Below are positions 1-6,840 of a DNA stretch of 64,000 nucleotides, piece by piece (positions within the stretch are counted from its first letter, which is position 1; each line of letters opens with the position of its first letter). The position numbers and the translations under genes are program-made. The stretch is from an uncultured Bacteroidales bacterium. GTDB lineage: Bacteria > Bacteroidota > Bacteroidia > Bacteroidales > UBA932. The stretch spans positions 62,001-126,000 of the forward strand of contig CANRID010000001.1 of assembly GCA_947630665.1 (NCBI GenBank), given 5' to 3'. The notes under the pieces are model-generated. The model did no database searches. It was not told the DNA's origin and saw only the letters and a program-made list of their open reading frames with translations.

Positions 1-324
1 AAGGTTTTCGCAGGTAGGTTGGAAATCCACCAATACCACGTTGCGGTATGCACGGCATAATTCTTCCGCAAGGGGAGCGTCGCCGCGCAGAATCAACGCA
101 TGGTCGAATATATTGATGATATGTTCATTAACAGTTTTTTTCAGGTCCGTAAAATCCATAAGCATTCCGTTTTTGCGGGAATTTTTATCCTGGACGGGCC
201 GGCCTTTTACCGTTACGTATAGAATATAGGAGTGGCCGTGGATATGCCTGCACTTGCCGTCGTAATCCTGCAATGCATGCGCTCCTTCGAACCTGAATTC
301 TTTGGTTATCCTGATAACAGACAT
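1..324 (-). CDS. queD: 6-carboxytetrahydropterin synthase QueD (3' end outside window)
   Basis: Partial gene; the first 108 codons are present and the C-terminus lies beyond base 1. The translation opens MSVIRITKEFRFEGAHAL and carries the QueD/PTPS signature: zinc-ligand His16 in the AHAL context, then CRHIHGH at residues 25-31 (catalytic Cys25, zinc ligands His29 and His31). Known family role: conversion of dihydroneopterin triphosphate to 6-carboxytetrahydropterin in queuosine/7-deazaguanine synthesis. The CxxxHGH spacing favours QueD over eukaryotic-type PTPS. It is monocistronic as far as visible, with its own promoter at 358-365. No other queuosine gene is in the window. Confidence 0.88.
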   Translation of the reverse strand, partial: MSVIRITKEFRFEGAHALQDYDGKCRHIHGHSYILYVTVKGRPVQDKNSRKNGMLMDFTDLKKTVNEHIINIFDHALILRGDAPLAEELCRAYRNVVLVDFQPTCENL

Positions 325-357
325 ATTTTTTATGTTTAACTATAATTACAAAATCTA

Positions 358-365
358 CAAAGATA
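358..365 (-). promoter_or_regulatory. -7 box of queD promoter
   Basis: Reads TATCTTTG on the minus strand, matching the Bacteroidota -7 consensus TAnnTTTG, about 34 nt upstream of the queD start. Confidence 0.5.
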
Positions 366-454
366 CTAAATAACAGAGATTTTTAAAGACATTGTTATGA
401 AAAAGAGATTTCGGGCGCAATCATGTCGTTTGTAATGGAACGTTCGGGTGATTG

Positions 455-492
455 AAAAAAAAGATGGCAATCATACGGAAATGACTGCCATC
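455..492 (-). terminator. Rho-independent terminator downstream of the DUF362 gene
   Basis: On the minus strand GATGGCAGTCA and TGATTGCCATC pair around a short loop (463-492) with one mismatch, followed by eight U residues (455-462). It ends the TonB receptor/DUF362 transcription unit, beyond the paralogue tail at 515-589. Confidence 0.7.
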
Positions 493-514
493 AGAAGATT
501 GATCGGCCTATTGG

Positions 515-589
515 TCAGTTAAGATTGTCCAGATCGACCAATTCATATTTCTGGCTTCCTAACCCCAACTGCTCGGCTGCTTTCAATTG
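515..589 (-). pseudogene. C-terminal tail of a second DUF362 protein (remnant)
   Basis: In another frame from the intact DUF362 gene, and partly overlapping its last codons, 24 codons read QLKAAEQLGLGSQKYELVDL... and end at a TGA (515-517). This matches the last residues of DUF362 proteins, including AEELGLGSQKYQLI in the neighbouring gene and AQEIGLGSRKYELIEV at 47974. The DNA differs clearly from the neighbouring gene's own tail, so it is the end of a diverged paralogue rather than a fresh duplication. The rest of that paralogue is gone. Confidence 0.7.
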
Positions 590-1565
590 TAATTAGCTGA
601 TATTTTTGAGAACCAAGTCCAAGTTCTTCAGCGTAAGTCAGAATATGGGTGCCTTGACGGGAATTTATGCGTTCTATAAGGGCTGCTTTACCGGAATCTT
701 CGGAGTTGAATACCATATCGACACAGGCGCGGTCCAATGCTACCGGATCAAGAGATGCAAACACACCTAAGTCTCCCATTTCCGGAGCCTCCGGATCCCC
801 ATCGCAGTCACAGTCAACTGACAGGCGATTTGCAACATTTATATAGAGTATATGGTCACCGGTAAAGTCAATCACACCCTTTGCCGCCTCTGCCATTGAT
901 TCAAGAAAGTCCTTTTGTTCTGCCATGTGTTCCCACATAGAGTCAGCAAGTTCTGTTGCTCCGGCTGAATGGATATATGCCTTGCCGTTTGATGATGCTA
1001 TTCCTATAGAGATATTCTTGAGGGCTCCCCCAAATCCTGCCATTGCATGACCTTTGAAGTGGGATAGCACTACTATAAAATCGTAGTCAGCAAAATGCTT
1101 GCCTACTATATCTTTAGTCAGATGTTTTCCACCTGTGACAGGAATTTCCATTTCACCGTCGGCATCCATGATATCAACACCGGCGAGATCTGTGAATCCA
1201 TGTTCTTTTGCCGCTTTGATATGCGCTTCAGTTGTATTGCGGTTACCTGCGTATGCTGTATTACATTCAATGAATGTCCCGTTGATAGCTCTAACGAAAT
1301 TTGATATCAGAGCAGTGTCAAGATGATTGGATTTATTCGATTCTCCTGTAGATATCTTGATCCCGATTTTTTTACCCTCAGCTTTCCGTCCGAGAGCGTT
1401 ATAGATCTTGATCAGATTCTCCGGAGTGATGTCCTTGATGAAATACACCTTGGGAAGCGGTGAGCTTTCCTCTGTTTGGGAGGTCTTTTGTGCGTTGGTG
1501 CAACCTGCACCCGCAAATATCGCGGCGGATGCCATCATGGTTGCAAAAAACTTGTTCCTAACCAT
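543..1565 (-). CDS. DUF362 domain lipoprotein
   Basis: 340 aa. The N-terminus is a lipoprotein signal (MVRNKFFATMMASAAIFAGAGC, lipobox GAGC), so the protein is probably membrane-anchored outside the cytoplasm. The body is a DUF362 domain with characteristic segments such as SHFKGHAMAGFGGALKNI and DPVALDRACVDMV. Unlike the homologue at 47974 it has no ferredoxin cysteines. The biochemical role of the family is not established. It starts 14 nt after the TonB receptor stop, so the two are likely co-transcribed. The last residues (SSRAVGVRKPEI) do not look native: they come from reading the paralogue remnant (515-589) in the wrong frame, so the C-terminus was probably altered by recombination. 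Confidence 0.8.
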   Translation of the reverse strand: MVRNKFFATMMASAAIFAGAGCTNAQKTSQTEESSPLPKVYFIKDITPENLIKIYNALGRKAEGKKIGIKISTGESNKSNHLDTALISNFVRAINGTFIECNTAYAGNRNTTEAHIKAAKEHGFTDLAGVDIMDADGEMEIPVTGGKHLTKDIVGKHFADYDFIVVLSHFKGHAMAGFGGALKNISIGIASSNGKAYIHSAGATELADSMWEHMAEQKDFLESMAEAAKGVIDFTGDHILYINVANRLSVDCDCDGDPEAPEMGDLGVFASLDPVALDRACVDMVFNSEDSGKAALIERINSRQGTHILTYAEELGLGSQKYQLITIESSRAVGVRKPEI

Positions 1566-1579
1566 AATGTCTTGAATTA

Positions 1580-3496
1580 TTAAAAGTGAATATTGACTCC
1601 GGCCATTACCGTTGCGCGAGGCATCGGATAACCGGCATTGATTTCGTAACGTTGTGCCAGCAGGTTCTCACCCCGTGCCCAAATGTCGAGCCACCTGGCG
1701 GCATGGAACGAGGTCCGCAGGTTCCACAGCGTGAAGCTCTCCTGGGTGACAGGGTCGGTAGAGGTATAAAGACCGGCAATGTATTGCACGCCTGTCGATA
1801 CGTCCCATCTGCTTTTCGAGAAACTGACTCCGGCATACAGCTTGTGTTCGGGAGCGGCAACCACGGGATTGTCCATGTACAAATAGTTGTAGTTGGCATC
1901 CGCCGTCCATTCCTTATTGATACGGCAGGCGATCTGCAGCTCCACGCCCGTGTTGTCTATCTTGCCGGAGTTCTGGTTGAGCCGCCCGCTGCCGTTGGGG
2001 TTGGGCAGTGTCATAATCAGATTCTTGCCGTCTATATAGAATACGTTCACGCCATACGACAGCTTGCCGTCCATGAGCTTTTGGCTGAAAGCAAGCTCGT
2101 AGTTCCACATCGACTCCGGTTTCAGGTCGGGGTTCTGGGGTGGGAACATGTACATCTCGCGCAGAATGGGATAACGGAATCCTTTCGAGGCCGAGAGTTT
2201 CAGTTCAATGGCACGGGGCAGGTGGAATACCAGACCGGCCTGCGGAACCCATTCCGTGCCCACGCGGGAATGGTGGTCGATGCGCACTCCGGCATTGAAG
2301 GTCAGCCATGAGCCGATATTCTGCCGGAAGTCCATATAGCCAGCCACTTCGTTCTCGTGTTTGTCCACAATGTCCTCGCGCGTCCCGGCTTTTTCGCCTT
2401 TTATGTACTCCGTCCATGCCTGGCCGCCGTAGCGGAACCAGTCAAAGCCGAAAGTGATACGGTTTCCATTGAAGAACTGTGTGCTTTGGTAAAGCGAGAT
2501 ACCCATCATGTCATCGAATGAGTTGAAACGTCCGTCCTGCGGCGTTTCGCCCGCACTCGGCGTGTAGCCGTCATTTATCCAATGATCGCCCCAGTTATAG
2601 AAGAAGCTCAATCCGCCGGATGTACGGTCGTAGTCGTTCTCGAGGGCAAAGGAAGCCATGCCACGCGTAATGCGCTGGTCTCCTTCCAGCAGCGGTGCGG
2701 ACACAGGCCCGGGATAGGTGGCATTGAAGTGTGTTACGTTCACATCGGTGTAGGTATTCCAATGACCGGTCAGTTCGTAGTTCAGTTTGGCATAGCCGCT
2801 GTATTGCTCGAAAGGCATGTTGTCGCGGTGTCCGTCTGTTCGGTTGTACGAACCGCTGACGATGCTGGAGAAACGTCCCTTACGGATGCGGTTGGTCAGT
2901 TCCGTTTCTATTGTGTTGTATGAGCCGTAGCCTGTATGCAGGTCGGTAAGGACTCCGTCCTCGTGCATTTTTCGGGTGACGATGTTGATGACACCGCCCA
3001 TCGCGTTGGAGCCGTAGAGCATGGATGCCGGGCCGCGGAGCACCTCTACCCGGTCGGCTAATGATGTCTGGTAAGCGTCTGAAATGGGATGGCCGAAGAT
3101 ACCGGCGTATTGCGGATGTCCGTCGATGAGTACCATCAGCCGGGCATTGCCTCCGCCCAACCCGCGCAGGGAGATGCCTCCCGCCGCACCGTTCGAGACA
3201 CCGTATCCCATCACGCCACGCGAGGTGGTGAACAGTCCCGGTATTTGCTCCGTCAATACGGGCAGAAGCGAGGATTGCAGACTTTTCTCTATGACAAGGC
3301 GGGGAATGACCGATACGGTTTGCGACAGGTGATGCACATTGATTTCATTCCGTGCGCCGGTAACGACCACCTCGTCCAATGCAAAATTTCTGTCGGCAAG
3401 CGAGGCGGTGTCTGGAACGGATTCTAAGTCTTGCGCTTGTGTTACAACCGGAAGCAATCCCAGAGCAAATAAAATTGTCACAAATTTTCTCTTCAT
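1580..3496 (-). CDS. TonB-dependent outer-membrane receptor
   Basis: 638 aa. Signal peptide MKRKFVTILFALGLLPVVTQAQ, then a TonB-box-like LDEVVVTGAR near residue 40, a plug domain (SLRGLGGGNARLMVLIDG, VEVLRGPASMLYGSNAMGGVINIVT) and a beta-barrel ending in an aromatic residue (VNIHF). It lacks the N-terminal carboxypeptidase-like domain of SusC proteins and resembles BtuB/siderophore-type receptors. The ligand cannot be read from the sequence. It is the first gene of a unit with the DUF362 lipoprotein, with a good promoter at 3579-3610. No riboswitch was seen upstream, unlike the second receptor at 35761. Confidence 0.88.
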   Translation of the reverse strand: MKRKFVTILFALGLLPVVTQAQDLESVPDTASLADRNFALDEVVVTGARNEINVHHLSQTVSVIPRLVIEKSLQSSLLPVLTEQIPGLFTTSRGVMGYGVSNGAAGGISLRGLGGGNARLMVLIDGHPQYAGIFGHPISDAYQTSLADRVEVLRGPASMLYGSNAMGGVINIVTRKMHEDGVLTDLHTGYGSYNTIETELTNRIRKGRFSSIVSGSYNRTDGHRDNMPFEQYSGYAKLNYELTGHWNTYTDVNVTHFNATYPGPVSAPLLEGDQRITRGMASFALENDYDRTSGGLSFFYNWGDHWINDGYTPSAGETPQDGRFNSFDDMMGISLYQSTQFFNGNRITFGFDWFRYGGQAWTEYIKGEKAGTREDIVDKHENEVAGYMDFRQNIGSWLTFNAGVRIDHHSRVGTEWVPQAGLVFHLPRAIELKLSASKGFRYPILREMYMFPPQNPDLKPESMWNYELAFSQKLMDGKLSYGVNVFYIDGKNLIMTLPNPNGSGRLNQNSGKIDNTGVELQIACRINKEWTADANYNYLYMDNPVVAAPEHKLYAGVSFSKSRWDVSTGVQYIAGLYTSTDPVTQESFTLWNLRTSFHAARWLDIWARGENLLAQRYEINAGYPMPRATVMAGVNIHF

Positions 3497-3578
3497 TTAA
3501 ATTTCTCTTCTTAATGGTCTACATTTGGATGCAGAAACTCCTGTTTTTCTTTTGACCATATAATAATTTGAGCAAGAG

Positions 3579-3610
3579 CAAAGATAGTACATAATCGCAC
3601 TAATCTCAAA
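3579..3610 (-). promoter_or_regulatory. Promoter of the TonB receptor/DUF362 unit
   Basis: Minus strand TTTG (3607-3610), 20-nt spacer, TATCTTTG (3579-3586): a full match to the Bacteroidota consensus. Predicted transcription start near 3572. Confidence 0.6.
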
Positions 3611-3646
3611 AGAAAGTACTCTCGGAAAAATTGTCGGAAGCAACAT

Positions 3647-4081
3647 TCATGCCATCGGTGGGAAGCAGGTATAGACGAAACGCTGTTCACGTTCGGCAAT
3701 CCACCAACGTCCGTCGATTTTCACATACTTGTCATAATAGCGGACTGCATGGAAAGTCATTTTGTCCTTGCCTGCCTCTTCATTTACGAGGGTAGCTATC
3801 GCGTAGCATATACCGGTTGCGTGGGTGTCATCGATAAAATCCACTACCTGCTGGCCATTCTGATGGAACGAGGCCTTGGCTGCGCCGAAAGCCTTGTACT
3901 GTGCGATCATGTCATTGACCGAGGTGATGTCCATTCCGAGGCTGTCGCCGAAATAGACTTTCAGTTTGATATCCGGGCGGAAAATCTCTGCATAATAATC
4001 CTGATTGTTCTTATCGCTCTCTGTTGCGTAACGGTCAACGAGATCCTTGAGCATCACGCGGTCTTCAATTCTGTTATCCAT
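3647..4081 (-). CDS. SnoaL-like / NTF2-fold protein
   Basis: 144 aa from the ATG at 4081 (MDNRIEDRVMLKDLVDRYA). The N-terminal helix plus the pattern ...YAEIFRPDIKLKVYFG... and ...WWIAEREQRFVYTCF match the SnoaL-like (NTF2-fold) family of small isomerases, hydrolases and binding proteins. A longer reading from a TTG at 4117 is rejected because that TTG lies inside the -7 promoter box. The gene stands divergent from the AraC regulator and shares an operator sequence with the flavodoxin promoter. Substrate unknown; the SDR and flavodoxin of the same regulon suggest redox or detoxification chemistry (inference). Confidence 0.75.
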   Translation of the reverse strand: MDNRIEDRVMLKDLVDRYATESDKNNQDYYAEIFRPDIKLKVYFGDSLGMDITSVNDMIAQYKAFGAAKASFHQNGQQVVDFIDDTHATGICYAIATLVNEEAGKDKMTFHAVRYYDKYVKIDGRWWIAEREQRFVYTCFPPMA

Positions 4082-4114
4082 AATCTTTGATTTTTTGTGT
4101 TTATTATTATAATG

Positions 4115-4122
4115 CAAAATTA
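4115..4122 (-). promoter_or_regulatory. -7 box of the SnoaL-like gene
   Basis: TAATTTTG on the minus strand. The AraC-type operator begins exactly 51 nt upstream (4173), the same spacing as at the flavodoxin promoter. Confidence 0.6.
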
Positions 4123-4137
4123 CAGTATTCTACCCGC

Positions 4138-4173
4138 ATGTGAGTTGTTAATATTACGCTAATACTTGCACAT
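4138..4173 (-). promoter_or_regulatory. Candidate AraC operator (divergent promoter region)
   Basis: Minus strand ATGTGCAAGTATTAGC followed by a partly conserved second part (AAT, AAnTCA). The same element is at 6657-6692. It lies between the SnoaL-like and araC promoters, upstream of the araC -7 box, so autoregulation is plausible. Confidence 0.55.
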
Positions 4174-4188
4174 TTTTACGGAATATAA

Positions 4189-4196
4189 TAACTTTG
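4189..4196 (+). promoter_or_regulatory. -7 box of the AraC regulator gene
   Basis: TAACTTTG ends only 4 nt before the ATG at 4201. With the usual distance to the transcription start the mRNA would begin at or next to the start codon, which suggests a leaderless message. Confidence 0.5.
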
Positions 4197-4200
4197 CATC

Positions 4201-5046
4201 ATGGCAAAGCATCTTCATGAATTGATAGTGTTCTCCGAGGATTTCAGTCTGGTCAACTCCCCGGCTTTCTATGACTGTGTGGTGCATCTGATATGTACCG
4301 GTGGAACCGGAAGATTCCTCTATAATAACCGACTCTTTGCAATGTCGAAAAACGATATTGCGGTAATATCACGCCCTCAGTTAGTAACTGACATGCAGGC
4401 GGATGATGAGTTCCGGTGCGAATACATAGCAGCGCCCGATAAATTCCTTCACAATCTTCTGCCGGCCAACAATTACGCTATTCAGGGATGCGTGAGCCTG
4501 TTTGAAAATCCTATTATCAAAGTGTCCGAGATCGATGCCGGGCGTTTCAGAACCGACCTTGCCAATATCAAGTATCGGATTGACAATACCGACCACCGAT
4601 TCTATCAGGAACTGATGGGAAGCCTGTTGCAAACAATGATCTATGACCTGTTCGACTTCCACGCCAAGACCAACGACAATATCCTTACTACTGACCGGGT
4701 TGGATATATCACAGCCCAATTCTTCACGTTGATAGAGGGAGGGAGGCCTAAGACCCGGAGAGAAGTGTCGCACTATGCGTCTCAGCTTAATGTGACTCCG
4801 AAATATCTGTCTGATACGATAAAGCGCGTGACAGGTGTAAGCGTCTCAACCCATATCAATAGTGCCGCCACAGCGATTGCACTGAAATATCTTAAGGACA
4901 ATACCATGTCAGTGACCCAGATTGCCGATGAAATGAATTTCTCATCCCTGAGCTATTTCAGCCGCTTCTGCGTGAAGCATATCGGCATGTCTCCTGTGAA
5001 ATTCCGCACGGCCGGAGTTAAAGACATTGAATATTCAGATCGTTAA
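4201..5046 (+). CDS. AraC-family transcriptional regulator
   Basis: 281 aa. Residues 1 to about 170 form a cupin-like sensor domain. The C-terminal 100 residues are a double helix-turn-helix AraC domain (second HTH region: MSVTQIADEMNFSSLSYFSRFCVKHIGMSPVKFR, given in pieces: MSVTQIADEMNF, SYFSRFCVKHIGMSP). It is divergent from the SnoaL-like gene and adjacent to the flavodoxin-SDR operon, whose promoter carries the same operator. Probable role: inducer-dependent activator of those genes and of itself. The inducer is unknown. Confidence 0.88.
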   Translation: MAKHLHELIVFSEDFSLVNSPAFYDCVVHLICTGGTGRFLYNNRLFAMSKNDIAVISRPQLVTDMQADDEFRCEYIAAPDKFLHNLLPANNYAIQGCVSLFENPIIKVSEIDAGRFRTDLANIKYRIDNTDHRFYQELMGSLLQTMIYDLFDFHAKTNDNILTTDRVGYITAQFFTLIEGGRPKTRREVSHYASQLNVTPKYLSDTIKRVTGVSVSTHINSAATAIALKYLKDNTMSVTQIADEMNFSSLSYFSRFCVKHIGMSPVKFRTAGVKDIEYSDR

Positions 5047-5054
5047 ACGGTGCC

Positions 5055-5900
5055 TTATTTCTCTTGAGGCTGTAAAGGTCCATAGAAGTACGCAGCTGTA
5101 GCGCCGCCATCGATAAGGAAATCCGCACCTGTGATGAATGCTCCTTGCGGTCGCATAAGCAGTTCGGCAACATTTGCAACTTCATCTGCTGTGCCGGGAC
5201 GTCCTGCCGGACATTTTGCAAACATGTTTTTATAAAAATCACCTCGTGGCCCGTTAAATTCATCGATTGCAAGTGGCGTAACTATTATTCCCGGAGATAT
5301 GGAGTTAAGTCGCGCACCGCGTTCACCCCACTTCACTGCCTCCGCCATTACACGCTTCACGTTGCAACGCTTCGCTATCTGATAGGCATGTAGTGTGTTT
5401 CCTATATTCTCCGGCTGAAGCATGGGAAGTGACAGCAGTTCATCGGTAGGGGTCATGGCAAGAAGCCTATCCTGTTCAGGAGTGAGAGCAGCCATCCGAT
5501 GTCCAGACTGGCTTGAGATTGTTACACCTGTTCCACCCTCGGCTATGACTTTGCCTACTTCCTCAAGTAGTACGGCAGTACCGTAAAGGTCGACTTTAAG
5601 GATAGCTTCAATGGGTGCCTGAGAAGGGGAAACTCCGGCTGCGTTGACAAGCATAGTTATTTCTCCGTATTTCTGTGCCTCGACAAGAATATTCTTGATA
5701 GATTCACGGCTCGACAGATCCATCTCATGCGCAACCGTATCAAATCCCGCCTTGTTCAGTATGTCTGAGATGTTTTTGGCGTTCTCAATGTTCTTGTCGC
5801 CGATAACGATCTTCATGCCATATCCCATTCTCCGGGCTATCGCCATTCCTATCTGACCGGCTCCGGCCAATATCATTACGTCTTTCTTCATATTCATCAT
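5055..5900 (-). CDS. SDR-family NAD(P)-dependent oxidoreductase
   Basis: 281 aa from the ATG at 5900; ATGs at 5897 and 5891 are equally possible, and the longest ORF begins at a TTG. Rossmann motif GAGQIGMA near residue 13, catalytic Ser in TISSQSGH, and the catalytic YxxxK (YQIAK) around residue 170. The C-terminal NGPRGDFYKN...FLIDGGATAA is the usual SDR end. It starts 52 nt after the flavodoxin stop with no separate promoter seen, so it is the second gene of that operon under AraC control. Substrate unknown. Confidence 0.85.
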   Translation of the reverse strand: MMNMKKDVMILAGAGQIGMAIARRMGYGMKIVIGDKNIENAKNISDILNKAGFDTVAHEMDLSSRESIKNILVEAQKYGEITMLVNAAGVSPSQAPIEAILKVDLYGTAVLLEEVGKVIAEGGTGVTISSQSGHRMAALTPEQDRLLAMTPTDELLSLPMLQPENIGNTLHAYQIAKRCNVKRVMAEAVKWGERGARLNSISPGIIVTPLAIDEFNGPRGDFYKNMFAKCPAGRPGTADEVANVAELLMRPQGAFITGADFLIDGGATAAYFYGPLQPQEK

Positions 5901-5952
5901 ATTAATTTTCAAAATATATGATACCTACGTAAAAGATTATTAGGGCTGAATT

Positions 5953-6606
5953 TTATTTATCCTTTTTCATACCGAGACCTTCAAGCCATTTTTCAACACT
6001 TTTCTTAGCCGAAGCCTGATTCTCCTGAGCCACTTTCCCCTGAATGGCAAGTCCTTTGCCTGTCAGAGTATTTGCCCCCTTACATTCGGCAGCGATTTTA
6101 CGGTCGGTCCCGCCCATGCCGCTTCCTTCGTGCGTAACGAATGGAATCACGGTCTTTCCATTCCAGTCGTGCTTCTCGATGAAGGTATATACGCACATCG
6201 GCGGTTCACCCCACCACTGGGGATAGCCGATAAAGATAACATCGTAGTCCTCGATTTTTACGTCCCCCTTGACAGCCGGACGTGCGTTCGCCTGCAATTC
6301 TTTCTTCGCAATCTCGATGCATTCATTGTAGCTCTTGGGATAACCCTTCTCAGGAACAATCTCAAAAATGTCGGCACCGGTTGCATCGGCTATCATGTCG
6401 GCAACGATATGGGTGTTTCCTTTTTCAATGTAACCTACATTGTAATTCTCACCTGTGTGCGAGAAAAATACTACTAATTTCTTTCCGTCCATATTCATTG
6501 TTTTTTCTTCCGTTTTAATTCCTTCTTCCGAAGTATTTGAAGCGTACGCAGTATTGCACAATACTGGAATAAGCGCTGAAAATATTAATGCAAGAATCTT
6601 CTTCAT
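5953..6606 (-). CDS. Exported flavodoxin
   Basis: 217 aa. Signal peptide MKKILALIFSALIPVLCNTAYA, followed by a flavodoxin fold with the FMN phosphate loop VVFFSHTGENYNVG and the aromatic segment GYPQWWGEPPMCVYTF. Family knowledge: a flavin electron carrier or NAD(P)H-dependent reductase; the signal peptide places it outside the cytoplasm, which is uncommon for classical flavodoxins but frequent in Bacteroidota. First gene of the operon with the SDR. Its promoter (6634-6641) carries the AraC operator at the same 51-nt spacing as the SnoaL-like gene. Confidence 0.87.
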   Translation of the reverse strand: MKKILALIFSALIPVLCNTAYASNTSEEGIKTEEKTMNMDGKKLVVFFSHTGENYNVGYIEKGNTHIVADMIADATGADIFEIVPEKGYPKSYNECIEIAKKELQANARPAVKGDVKIEDYDVIFIGYPQWWGEPPMCVYTFIEKHDWNGKTVIPFVTHEGSGMGGTDRKIAAECKGANTLTGKGLAIQGKVAQENQASAKKSVEKWLEGLGMKKDK

Positions 6607-6633
6607 TATAATTCGTTAATTTAATTAGCACTA

Positions 6634-6641
6634 CAAAATTA
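6634..6641 (-). promoter_or_regulatory. -7 box of the flavodoxin-SDR operon
   Basis: TAATTTTG on the minus strand, identical to the -7 box of the SnoaL-like gene and 51 nt downstream of the operator start at 6692. Confidence 0.6.
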
Positions 6642-6656
6642 ACGTTCTTCTGAGAT

Positions 6657-6692
6657 AAATGACTTTCACAAATTGGGGCAATATTTGCACAT
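6657..6692 (-). promoter_or_regulatory. Candidate AraC operator (flavodoxin promoter)
   Basis: Minus strand ATGTGCAAATATTGCC; shares ATGTGCAA-N-TATT and further scattered bases (23 of 36 aligned) with the element at 4138-4173. Confidence 0.55.
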
Positions 6693-6840
6693 AATCCGAA
6701 AAACAACTCAAAACGAGGCCGGAAGAAATTCGCTTTTTAAAAATAAACGATTTTGCTATCGGGAAGTCAAATAATTTACTAAATTTAGCCTGTTGAATTT
6801 TAATTTATTTTAAAACCATATAAAACATACCTGATATTTT

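Noticed and set aside
1586-2311. 241-aa plus-strand open frame opposite the TonB receptor
   Set aside because: Antisense shadow of a well-supported gene, no recognisable domain; the same applies to 9118-9984 and 7387-8166 opposite the tricorn gene.
4082-4117. Longer start of the SnoaL-like gene at a TTG
   Set aside because: The TTG lies inside the -7 promoter box TAATTTTG, so it would not be transcribed.
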